A stretch of DNA of 64,000 nucleotides, from contig NW_026570308.1 of the NCBI RefSeq assembly GCF_019649055.1, positions 1-64,000 on the forward strand, written 5' to 3'. The notes under the pieces are model-generated. The model had not been told where the DNA came from. It made no database searches and saw nothing but the letters and a program-made list of their open reading frames with translations. The position numbers and the translations under genes were made by a program. Shown piece after piece: positions 46,250 through 56,353 of this stretch. This stretch comes from Paramacrobiotus metropolitanus (taxonomy: Eukaryota; Tardigrada; Eutardigrada; Parachela; Macrobiotidae). How positions within the stretch are numbered: the first letter of the stretch is position 1; the number at the start of each line of letters is the position of its first letter.

Positions 46250-46436
46250 GGATATGGGCATCGTGTGTCGGTACCGTCGCTCTCGTGGCGATTCTCAATC
46301 GTCGATATCTTGTCTGGAATCATCTTCTTTGTCCCCTGGTGCAGTAATTCGTTCCGGAGCACCTGCAACTGTGGGCATGGGTCCTCATGATGACCACCTA
46401 TGGAATATGGATCATTTGGAAGTCTGCTTCTGACTA
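46250..46436 (+). pseudogene. Membrane-protein family: orphan third exon
   Basis: The frame reads LLCPLVQ, stop, FVPEHLQLWAWVLMMTTYG, then IWIIWKSASD, stop. It aligns with CWINLPYPLVQLFVPESLQL in the copy at 53,124. A TAA replaces the Leu after PLVQ. No partner first or second exon is visible upstream, so this is the last trace of a lost copy. Confidence 0.8.
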
Positions 46437-48552
46437 GCGTATAAAACAGTGTTGCACAATAAATTCAAAAATGCATAACTAGTTTCATAGTTCGCGCTAC
46501 TGCACTACAGAGTATTTAGTAATTAGTAGTGGAATTGGAAATATATCTACAAGTCTAGGAGCAGTTTTGCTGACATGTATACAGCAATGATGCTGAATTT
46601 AATGCTGCGGACGGACATGTACAAAATTAATAACATTTCCGATTACACCGTGATTACAACGTAGGCGGCAAAGCATTGTAGTCTATTTAAGAAAGAAAGT
46701 AGAAAGATTAATCAGCTGCGAGTGGCTCAAAATCGCAACGAAATCATTTAAACTGATGAAGATTAATCTTCTTGGAGATTGGTGAATTCTGTCGCACAGT
46801 ACCCAAATATTGTTGATATGCGCAATATATCTCTTGCAGTGCATTGTCAGTAGTGTCCATTCAGAATGGAAATAGGAAAATTCGTCAAGGAAGCGATACT
46901 TTTAAGGCATGACAGAAAAATATATTTTTGATTGCAGTTTTACAAACACGGTCAGAAATTTACTGTTATGTATTAAATATTTGGTATGAAACACGATAGC
47001 CTGTCCATCCGCGCTCGGCAATTCCTTGTTCAAAGGATAATATTGAACCGACGCTTTTCATTTCTAGTGTTTGAATGTGCCCCAGTTACGAGTCATACAA
47101 AAATACCGGCACAAGTACCGTAAAAATCGAATTATAGGCCCCCCACAATAGAAGCCCTCCCCGTAATTGGAGCCCCCCCCCTTATGGTGGTTCGAAATTT
47201 ATAAGCTCCCCCGAAATAGATGCCCATGGGCTATATAAAATGCACACAAATGCTTCCAATAAAACACATTTGAAATATAATAGCCCCCAAAATACAAGCC
47301 CATGCCCGTAATTAAAGCCCCTCCGCAGGGCGTTCCAACTTTTGAAGCCCAGGGCTTATAAATAGATTTTTACGGTAATTCAAAATAGTCTGGAGTTCTT
47401 TATTGCTGTCAGTCTGTTTATATTCGAAATGCAAAACGCTTCTTTTGTACTGATCAGTGATCACAAGCTCAGTCACTATTTCGATGTCAGCGATGTTCGT
47501 AATTTCTGTACATTTATTTCGTGATGAATTTTCAAGACAACGAAACGACGAAACAAGGTGTTGTCAAGTGTAAGTAAGTGGTCGGTGAGACGTGCAACGC
47601 ACATGTGAATAAAGAAGCGGCTGTGCTTCATCCCGAAAAATTAAATCTAATGTGAGTATGTAGGGAGATCGAGCCATCAAATCGCTCGGGCGGATTACAT
47701 GTATTTTCGTATGTGTGACTGTGGGATCACTTTCTCTGATTGCTCATGTTTTGCAAGATGTGCAGCTTTGATATCCAAGACACCAGTACCATCCATTATG
47801 AGAACGGTCATGCAATTAATTGAGTTATCCAATAATGGTAACATTTGCGCGTACAGAAGGCAGTTCAAGGCACAGTCGCCCTTAATTTTGAAATAATCGT
47901 ATCCAGAGTTAACTAAATATAGTAAGATCTATTTTAGTCGATCGTTAATATTTGCGAATTTGTTTGTGGTCCTTGCTAAGCACAGTTAAAATGGGTACTT
48001 AGTTTTCTGAACTTCATAATTCTATTTGGCCAAAATAAAATCGAACTTTTTTTTCATTACCTGGAGCCGAAACTGCCTATGCAGAGAAAAAACAAAGTTA
48101 ATCGGATTCGGGCCTTAACACTTTTAACGCGAATACAGCTTAAAATCTGCGCAGCGGCCTCAAACAACAACATGCAAGCAATCTGAATTATTACCATCCT
48201 GACCTTTATCAGTGCAATAGCAAGAGAGAACACACAACTTCGGTGCGGTTGTTTTTACGGCTGCTGATTGAACGGAACCTGGAGGGATATCTCATCCACG
48301 TGTGGGCGCAGTGAGCATATGGTGGCGTGGAGTGCGTGAAACGGAGGCGAAATAAGAGCGCCACGTAATCCACAAGATGCTGCATGGAATTTCTTTGTAC
48401 TGCGGCAGACACCACTTCATCGCTCGTTCAGTTCCTTTACTCCATCTTTTTCGTATATAAATTTCAGAGCTCTGATTGCTGCTTCGTCCTTAAACGCAGT
48501 TTACCAGGGTTGTTACTGGTTACATTATTACATTATTCGCTTGCTTTGTGCA
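46437..48552. other. 2.1 kb between family copies
   Basis: No gene supported apart from the MITE at 47,116. The last ~300 bp before 48,553 should hold the promoter of the next copy. A TATATAAA-like string is at ~48,454. Confidence 0.4.
47116..47377. mobile_element. MITE with CCGTAAAAATC ends and TA target site
   Basis: 262 bp bounded by TACCGTAAAAATC and GATTTTTACGGTA. Longer inner matches include ATAGGCCCC versus GGGCTTATAAATA. The interior is built from (T/A)A(G/A)AAGCCC and TAGCCCCC units, an AAGCCC-rich filler. Non-coding. A TA dinucleotide flanks both ends, fitting Tc1/mariner-like targeting. Confidence 0.75.
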
Positions 48553-48757
48553 ATGGCCAGGTATAAAAAAACCATTGGGTATTTCCTCGACCGCAATCGG
48601 GTGCGGGCTTATCAGGAGATCATAGCGGAAGCTCTTTTTGTACTCTGGTGTGCCCTTCATATTGCGCTGAAGTTCGGCACACGTTTCTTCCCAAGTTGGA
48701 AGAACAGTCGCGTTGATCCCGACTCACGAACCGGTTTCGAAGTTCTGCTACTACGGC

Positions 48758-49690
48758 CAGGCTTGGGAGGGGGCACGGGGGCACGTGCCCCCTCCGAAAT
48801 CTTCGGAAAAGTGGGTATTTCAAAAAAGTAAAGGGGGGACTATTGCTTGAAAAAATTTACCGGCTTTGGGAAAAACTGCAGAAAATGCTATTTTTTATTG
48901 AATTTCTAGCGAATTTTCAGTCAAACCTTTTGTTAGCTTCGCGCTCCGCGCGAAAGTGCCTCTGTTTTGCACTTTACCGAATGTAACTCACAATCACTGC
49001 GCAAAATTTGGTTGTACAGTTCACGGTCTTCCACGAAGCGCACATTATCTGGGAATACATCTTATTCTTTTATTAATAAACCATGTTTCTAAAGGAGTTT
49101 TATTAGAAACTCGTAATATTTTACTATTTTTTATCGAATTTCTTGCATTCTCAGGTGTAAAAGCGTGCATCGGCTTCGCGCTCCGCGCGAAAATTTACTG
49201 TTTTTCTCAACTTTGTAAATCATATTGCATTGCTGTTGTTCCGTTTAACATCCGCTGCAGAAAAATTCCAATGACGTATCTGTAACTGACTTATTTTTAC
49301 AAATTTTTATATAATTTCTAGCAGTTTCTGCGATGAAATCGTACGCCGGCTTCGCGCGAAAATTCACTGGTTTTCTGAACTCTGTACATAAAATATCGCA
49401 ATGCCTTTTGCCTTTTGACTTCCGCTGAAAATTATTCAGATTAATTCTGCTATTTTTTATAAAATTTCTAATAATTTCTGCAGTGAAAACGTTCGTCAGC
49501 TTCGCGCTCCGCGCGGAAATGTCCGCTATCATGTAATTTTTTACTTGACATCTTGCTGTACCAACAATTTTGATTCGATTCGTACTTTATATAAAATTTT
49601 TTATAAGTTTTGCAGTGAGTTATCTTGCTATCTTTGGGGTTCTTGGGTTCTCAGTGCCCCTCCCGCCCAAGCGAGTTAAATTCGCCTATG
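48758..49690. mobile_element. hAT-type insertion with 8-bp target duplication
   Basis: ACTACGGC flanks both sides (48,750-48,757 and 49,691-49,698). The left end CAGGCTTGGGAGGGGGCAC pairs with the right end, whose reverse complement starts CATAGGCGAATTTAACTCGC and continues TTGGGCGGGAGGGGCAC, so the left end has lost about 18 bp. An 8-bp duplication is the hAT signature. The interior has four spaced GCTTCGCGCTCCGCGCGAAA-type units (~48,937; 49,171; 49,349; 49,499) and no transposase, so it is non-autonomous. Confidence 0.88.
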
Positions 49691-50447
49691 ACTACGGCTG
49701 GGATATGTGAGTACTTGTGTACAATAACGCGAGTCTTGAGTCAAAGCCTGTGTCTTTATTATTGTTCCAAAAATAGCGAAGAAATCAAAATTGCTCAGAT
49801 ACTTGTACAGGTTTAAATTCACGAATTAAAAAGAAGGTTTTAATGAGTCGTATTTTAAAAAAGGAACGTTTGCTTGGTCGCGTATACTTACCCGTTTCGC
49901 AGCTAAGAACAGAAATCGTCACATTTTTTCCAGAATTTTTCAGAAATTGCTTAAGAATATCCGTGTGCATTTATATATCCATTATATATATAATCCATAT
50001 TCCATATTGTACTGTATGACGTACGGCCGGAAGTACGTACGGATATCTCGTGATTATTGCTGTTATTGTTGTGACCTTATCTACGTAGCAACCGGATATG
50101 TAAAGCCGCGGTTACTACGTTAGTGTATTCAGTTGACTCTTTGCACTATTACGAAACGGTAATTTGTACTTCTAATAAAGTATTAGACCGTAGACATTAC
50201 ACATATACAGTATTTACCTACATTGATCAGATAACATAAATCATAAAATGTTTTTTTAGAAGTTCGAATAGAAAAATTACGTTGTTTAATGCGAGTATTT
50301 TCTTCCCAATTTGAGATCTCCATCATCTTCGCAGTTAACAAATAACCGCTTCATTTCTTGGGACAGAACATTAACGGATGTGTGTGGGACAATATTGTGG
50401 CGGCATGGACGACGACTATCACCGACACCGGTAATCACAGCGATATT

Positions 50448-51215
50448 ATGGAAGTCGCCGCTGTTAGCGACACACGCAGTCATTTGGGGTACGCCGGCGC
50501 TGTTGCCACCGTCTGTACCACGGCTGTCCTGACGATCTCCGTAGGCTTCTCATTATTCGTTAACCGGTGCTGGCAGTATTCGGTATGGAATCAGCACACA
50601 CACTGCTGTGAGCACATTCGCGCCTTCTTTATCCGTGACCAGCGCAGAGACCCGACCGAGAAGTCCAATATAAAAATGTTTCTACTGACCATCGGGTTCG
50701 CGGGGCTTACGGCGGTTTTAACGGTTCTCGTGTTTGTCGGCTTTTTCGTCTGGTTGGCGTTGTGGGCCTTGCCTGTTGTAGTTCTGTGCGGCGCCGCTGC
50801 CGTATTGACCATTCACAATGTCGGACAGGAGGCCGTGTTTCCTTGTTGTGTTTTATGGGTGTACATCCTGAGTATTCACTGTACCGGACGCATTTGGGGT
50901 TGGTGGATGAAGGAGACTTACTTCAGCTGCATTAACAAAACATTCAGGTTGGCATAAATCAATTAATGTACCGTACAGTAAATTCGCTGAAGATGCTTCG
51001 TTCGGCATTCGCTTGAAGTGCATTATGTGTACCGAATGGCTAATGTGGAATGGGTAAACAGTGAAGAATTAATTTTGCTCGGCCGTCGCACCTAGTCGAT
51101 GTTTGAATCTGTTCGTGTATACAGGGGAATGTGTGGTGCTGCACTGGTTCTGGAATTATCTGAGGTTCAAAGCGTTCCGCTTCCAGCGGCAAGCCTCGGA
51201 AATCCCGCAAATTAA
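50448..51215 (+). CDS. Multipass membrane protein nested in intron 1 of the family copy
   Basis: Exons 50,448-50,947 and 51,125-51,215 (donor TTCAG/GTTGGC, acceptor TATACAG, phase 2) give 196 residues. The frame is open above the ATG at 50,448 as far as an acceptor-like GGGACAG at 50,366, so a further 5' exon is possible. Hydrophobic segments: AVATVCTTAVLTISVGFSLF, then two adjacent helices from FLLTIGFAGLTAVLTVLVFV to about residue 125, then VFPCCVLWVYILSIHCTG. No known family recognised. It shares the strand of the host gene. A short match to its second exon in the equivalent intron at 57,188 suggests it was duplicated with the cluster. The second exon's frame is the least certain part. Confidence 0.55.
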
Positions 51216-51888
51216 CACCAAAAGAACAGATGGAAGAGCGGAAATTTCTTAGTCAGCCCGCATTAAACTTGAAATTTGGTGCATTTGGTGCGTTGTGTTT
51301 GAATGTACTTATAGTAATATCGTCGCAATCCAAGAGTACATTCCGTCGACTAACCTAACCGCCCGTACCTCAGAATTTTGGGATCGCTATGATTTTAATT
51401 ATAACCGTTCCTGCGATCAAATTGAAACGGTAAGAAACGCTCGAACAATAGTGAATCCGTTTGTTTAAACGTTTGTTTATACGTACGTACCGCTTTTTTT
51501 ATGGTACATCATACATCACATCATGCATGCCCAGTTTTGCAAGTAGAGCATTTTCTGGGCCATCGAGCGTGCAAAAGTAGTGGTCAGTGTCATCGTAAAC
51601 TGTTACGTGCCTTCCTCGACAGGGTCTAGAATACTCCCAGGCTATTTTATCGTACTGGGTGGATGTGGGATACACGCGCTGGAATACCACCCAACCGGCC
51701 TTGCTGTCCCTGCTCGCGTCCACCTTTTCTCCTCACACGGATATGTTCCTCCGAGGCTGGATTGAGTTACTGTCAAACATCGCGTTGGCACCGTTGATAT
51801 ACTTGCTTATCCGGGTTATTCGTTGGGTTTACAAGCGCTATTTGCGTGCTGGTCGGGTTGGGGACCGGTGTGTACCATCCGTGTAGTA

Positions 51889-52843
51889 CCGGGTGGCCGA
51901 ACAAAATGGCGGTCTGCTTTACCAGAGTGCCGCTGGTCTGTCAGATGCTTGACTGACATCGTTCTAGTGTCATTCGAAAGAGCAATCTTTACTGCATGCA
52001 ACAATTAAAATAAACCGACATTGTAAACAGGTTTGAATTTTTTATGAATTGTTTTCTAAAGATGGGTGGGATTGACGGTTGGCCAGGAAACGAAATTCTG
52101 AATTTACCCATTTCTAAACAAAAATTGCTGCTGTTCAGTTAAGGAAATTAATGTGGCTCGCGTTACTATTTTGGGTAGAGGGGTTGTTTCTAGTTTTTTT
52201 ACTGCAGGGTACTGTAATATCCTGGCAACCGTGTTTGGCCAATACAAGGAATAACCGAGTACCCGCACCCGCAGTTATCGTGAAATCCACAAGGAGGATT
52301 TTTGAAAGCAGATATCTGTCCAGTGTTTTGACAGCTCATCTGGTTCAATCTGATTTCCGCAAGGGCAATGTGTTAGCCACATATAAAATTTAAACCGGCA
52401 TTTTTTGCAACAACCTGTCATGCAGCCAAAAATTTTAACAAAATATACCCATAAAAATAAAATGAAAAATTGACATTTTTTGGGAAAATCAAAAAGTACG
52501 CTGGCGTATAACTCGTCCAGCACATGCAGCATATCTAAAACTTTTTTAATATTGAAAAAAGATGTGTTTCTCTAAACGAAACAGTTAAAAGTGTGCGAAA
52601 AGTCCATGCAGGAAAAAAACGCCACGAGATTTTAAGTTTTGCGAGCTGGCCAGAATATATTTCGACCCGACTTCGGTTGGCGCCATCTAATACGAGCACC
52701 GCTAAATTTTTTGAAAAATGTTTTATTGGGTTTAGTAACCAATAAAATTGTCTATCAAACCAGTCTAAGCTGTTTACGGGGGGGCATGCGGTTTGCAAGA
52801 AACCGACAAAAAACGGAGCCCGCCATTTTGTTCAGCCACCCGG
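51889..52843. mobile_element. TA-flanked DNA transposon, 955 bp
   Basis: Ends are CCGGGTGGCCGAACAAAATG and its near-perfect inverse CATTTTGTTCAGCCACCCGG, with TA on both outer sides (51,887 and 52,844). The minus strand holds open frames of 85-87 residues without a recognisable transposase. It lies in intron 2 of the hAT-broken copy, about 20 bp after the exon 2 donor. Confidence 0.8.
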
Positions 52844-52965
52844 TATATTAAAATACGCATATTTTGTAACTTTAGGCACTTTTAAAAATACTTAGCTTCG
52901 CCACAAGGCGCCCCTATCTAAAGATCAGCAGATACGCGGCGGTTTTTGATTGCCGTACGGCACCT

Positions 52966-52997
52966 GGTTATCCCTGAAGGGTTCTTCGGGATAACCA
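52966..52997. other. Hairpin
   Basis: GGTTATCCC and GGGATAACC flank a short loop that itself contains GAAG...CTTC. Confidence 0.6.
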
Positions 52998-53565
52998 ACT
53001 AGCGCGGCTTAAGCATAATATATGACGGAAAGAAATAATTGTGGACCTAAATATAATGGGTTATGACTTCGCGGCTCGCGGAATCAAGTTGTTAATTAAT
53101 AATGATTAATCTTTTTTATGCAGCACTCCGGTCCCAACGGAGGCCGACGATCAAGCCGAACAACCCGACGAAACCTCTGGAGACGGTTGTATTGCTACGG
53201 CCGATGGGGATTCTCAAGCGGGCGACAACAGCACCGCTATCACCATGGACAACACTGTGGACGACTCGTCGCACCAGCTTCGCTGCTTTTGCGCTCCATC
53301 GGTCCTTGTGGTAGCGTTAATGGTGATTATGGCCCGTCAAAGTTTATGCTGGATCAATCTTCCATATCCGCTGGTGCAACTATTCGTTCCGGAATCGCTA
53401 CAACTGTGGGCCCTGCTCCTGCTGCTGACCATCTATTCAACATGGATCATTTGGAAATTCGCTGTTGACGTGCGCCAGATTCGCCAGGAACAACAGATGC
53501 TGATTCCACCGCCAGGCGCAGTTGACAAGGGTCCTTGTCAGATGTTTGCGCGGGCCCTGGGCTGA

Positions 53566-56353
53566 TGTAAATCTTGTGTAAAATACCGGAAACGGTTTCA
53601 CCTTTTTTGACCGACAAAATGCTTACCGGATAAGTTGATCATTGAACGACATTTTCGTGATCAATATTTTCTGATCATTTTGACTGGAGAATAGTTTTCC
53701 CGACATGTTATCAGCGTGAAATGATGATCAACACGTAATTGAACATCGAAACGTAATCTTGATAAAACCCCGGCGGCAACTCGCTGACCGTGGATTTACC
53801 TAGCTTGTTATCCCTCAGTGGCTTTCGATAATAAACACAGTCGTATGATTTCGTAGTTTTACCTGGTATGAGTTTTAAGGGAAGCGACCCGGATGCATGG
53901 TACCAAACCGCCGGAAACGGCCCACCGAAGGTCACCAAATATCGGTATCAGCATAACTGGAGAGCGCTAATATCAGTGAATCGGCCGCAGCGTTCGTTTT
54001 CGTTAGGATGTTTCCCATTTTAAAGAATCTATAGATTGTAGGTAACAGCAATCAATAACCTCTCGTATTTATCTAAACATTATGATGATTTTTTTCACTG
54101 ATGGAATGTTTATAGTCTTTCATAAAATATTGGATCTCCCTAATTGATTTAAAATCACAATTACATTATTGCACGAATAATTATACATTTATACAATAAA
54201 ACAATCAGACTAATAAAGAAAAGCATAGAAGTGTTTCTTGTATGTATGTTGTGCAGGTGTCTTACTAATGATACAGTGTCTTTTGTATCATTGCCGCATC
54301 TCTGCAACATCCTCTATGTACCCACCATGTGTTCCGTAAAGAAACCTAAATAATAAAAAAAAGAAAAAAGGAAAACATAAGAAAAAATATAGTTTTATTG
54401 GGCAATAGCCGCCAAGATAACAATGATCGCAAGCGCCGGTACACTACGTGAAAGTTAAAATTTAAACATTAAAAAAATACTAGGAAACCCAAGATATCCG
54501 TAAGAGATTCATGGTGGATACAAGATGTAATAGTTTAAGCTGCTGTAACATAAACGGAAAAACAAATTTATTTAAGTTCCGGCTTATGTTCATGACATCA
54601 AGCGATGTTGGCATACTTTAATATTCCCTTCCAAACCACAGTACCCTACCGTATCCTCAAATGTGTTATTTTTGTGTTCTCCATCGGCTTAATGCACATA
54701 TCCTGTTATACTCAGCACTGGTGGCCATATACGAGTATACGTATATGTATATGTGACCTTAGCATGCCACCCTATTTCTATTGCATCTGTCGTCATCCAT
54801 GACTTGTTAATTTTCTTAGTGGCTTTCTTAGTGGAACAAGTTTGAGAATACATGGAGGTGCGGTGGGATACGGCAGAAAAATAGTGAGGGGGTGGGGAAA
54901 CTGTGAGAAGACATAAAGAATATCTGCACGTACATGATATTATGAGGTTGCGCTGGGATACTGTGAATACAGTTTCGAAGAAGCATATCACGTTAACGCA
55001 TCACGTTCCCTGCATCGCACAAAATGGGCTCGTGCTCTGATAATGTTAGCATGTGCGTCAAAGACGCGGGAAATCAATGAGTAAAGTGACTCAATAAACC
55101 ATAAACTCATCACAGTCCGGTATCGGAAGGAGTGCAAATCTTTATCTGAATGTTGAATATTTCTGAGAAAATACTGATTGCTTAACTGATGACTATCGTG
55201 TTTCTATGTATTTACTTTCTGTTGAGTGGTTTTTGCTGTAACTTCATGCACCTGATGTTTAATCACCGTTTTTATCAAGGTTCAAATTCCTATGATCGAT
55301 TTCGATCATAACATTAATGGGTCACGAACCTAAATTTACAATAAGCAAACAATTTATGTATTTTGAAAATTTTCATGAACCGAGGTCACGTGGGGTTAAA
55401 GTATATCAAAATGCATCGTGCTTATTAGGAAATGGGAGGAACGCGCCAGAATTTGTACAAAGTCATATGAAAATAGCGTGATGTTAACAGCGTGAAGCCC
55501 TTATAAGGGCTTCACGCAATTAACTTTTTGAAACATCACGTTTAATTAAGCGTGATGTTTCAAAAAGTTTACACTGCGCAACACTGGGATGGTCATCAAG
55601 TTGACGACTGGTCAAGAACGAAATAAACCGTTGAAAAACAGGCCTAGGTGTTTGTGCGATGCACAGTATAACTAATATATCGAATTAATCACGGACGAAA
55701 AGCTGTTGCATTACGGACACGTGGTTATGGAAAGGTGGAAACCAAGTACATTATCACTGTACGCAACGCTTGTTTTACTCCCTAAAAATTGTTTCGTATT
55801 ACGCAACAACTCAAAAACAGGCAAATATGTCTTACTATGTATATCGTGACATTAAACAGTGCACCACGGGCCGCTGGAGAATAGCTACCTTAATCCGGCG
55901 TAAGGATTTTAAGAGCTTTGATCCACTTTCGTTGGTAATTTGATTAATAGTTAATCTCTCGTCGGGTGCCTATTAATTACTGCAATGCGCCCACGTTCTG
56001 CTTCCCGCGGCGCTTGCTGTTGCCGGCACAATGTACGAAGCGTCGTATTAGTTTCCAGGATAAAACGGGAGCTGTATAGGTCACGCCAACGTGTGGGAGC
56101 TGCGAGCAAATGAAAGGACCTGACGTGGGTAAAGGAAATCAGAATCAGCCAGCAATATAATTCAGTAGAAATACCGGTGAGTAAGGTTCTGCGATGATGC
56201 TCACTAATTTCTGTGCCAGTAACCTCTCTGCGTGAACCGTTGTAAATCAGCCTGTCCCGTTTTGGGACGCCGAAATAAACGCCTTCCTACTACAGTAGTA
56301 CCACACAGAGACTTTTCAAGCTGTAGAGAATTGGTTGACGGCCGGTGACAATA
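53566..56353. other. 2.8 kb between family copies
   Basis: No gene supported. It carries a weakly conserved 3' flank resembling 60,940-61,120 (GATGATT, ACTAATAAAGAAA blocks near 54,085-54,235, with AATAAA at ~54,198) and paired hairpins at 55,490-55,569. Confidence 0.5.
55490..55569. other. Two adjacent perfect hairpins
   Basis: 55,490-55,517 is a perfect 28-bp palindrome (GCGTGAAGCCC/GGGCTTCACGC around TTATAA). Immediately after, 55,522-55,569 has perfect 19-bp arms (AACTTTTTGAAACATCACG) around TTTAATTAAG. GCGTGATGTT also occurs just upstream at ~55,476. Confidence 0.9.

Larger units (their letters stand above)
48553..53565 (+). pseudogene. Membrane-protein family copy, first exon split by a hAT element
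   Basis: Exon 1 is 48,553-48,757 plus 49,699-49,706, split by a 933-bp element and one target duplication. The two parts sum to 213 nt, exactly the length of the uninterrupted first exons at 56,354 and 62,226. Exon 2 is 51,623-51,867 (GLEYSQAILSYWVDVGY, then ALLSLLASTF, membrane helix). Exon 3 is 53,124-53,565 (acidic linker, then SLCWINLPYPLVQLFVPE, last helix, IRQEQQ tail). Phases 0 and 2 match the intact copy; without the insertion it would be 299 residues with four predicted membrane segments. With it, exon 1 reads through into element sequence and stops, unless the element is spliced out. The intron 1 donor is GTGAGT at 49,707. Confidence 0.8.

Noticed and set aside
51499-51723. Minus-strand 74-residue frame
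   Set aside because: It overlaps the second exon of the membrane-protein family on the plus strand, which is supported by paralogues.
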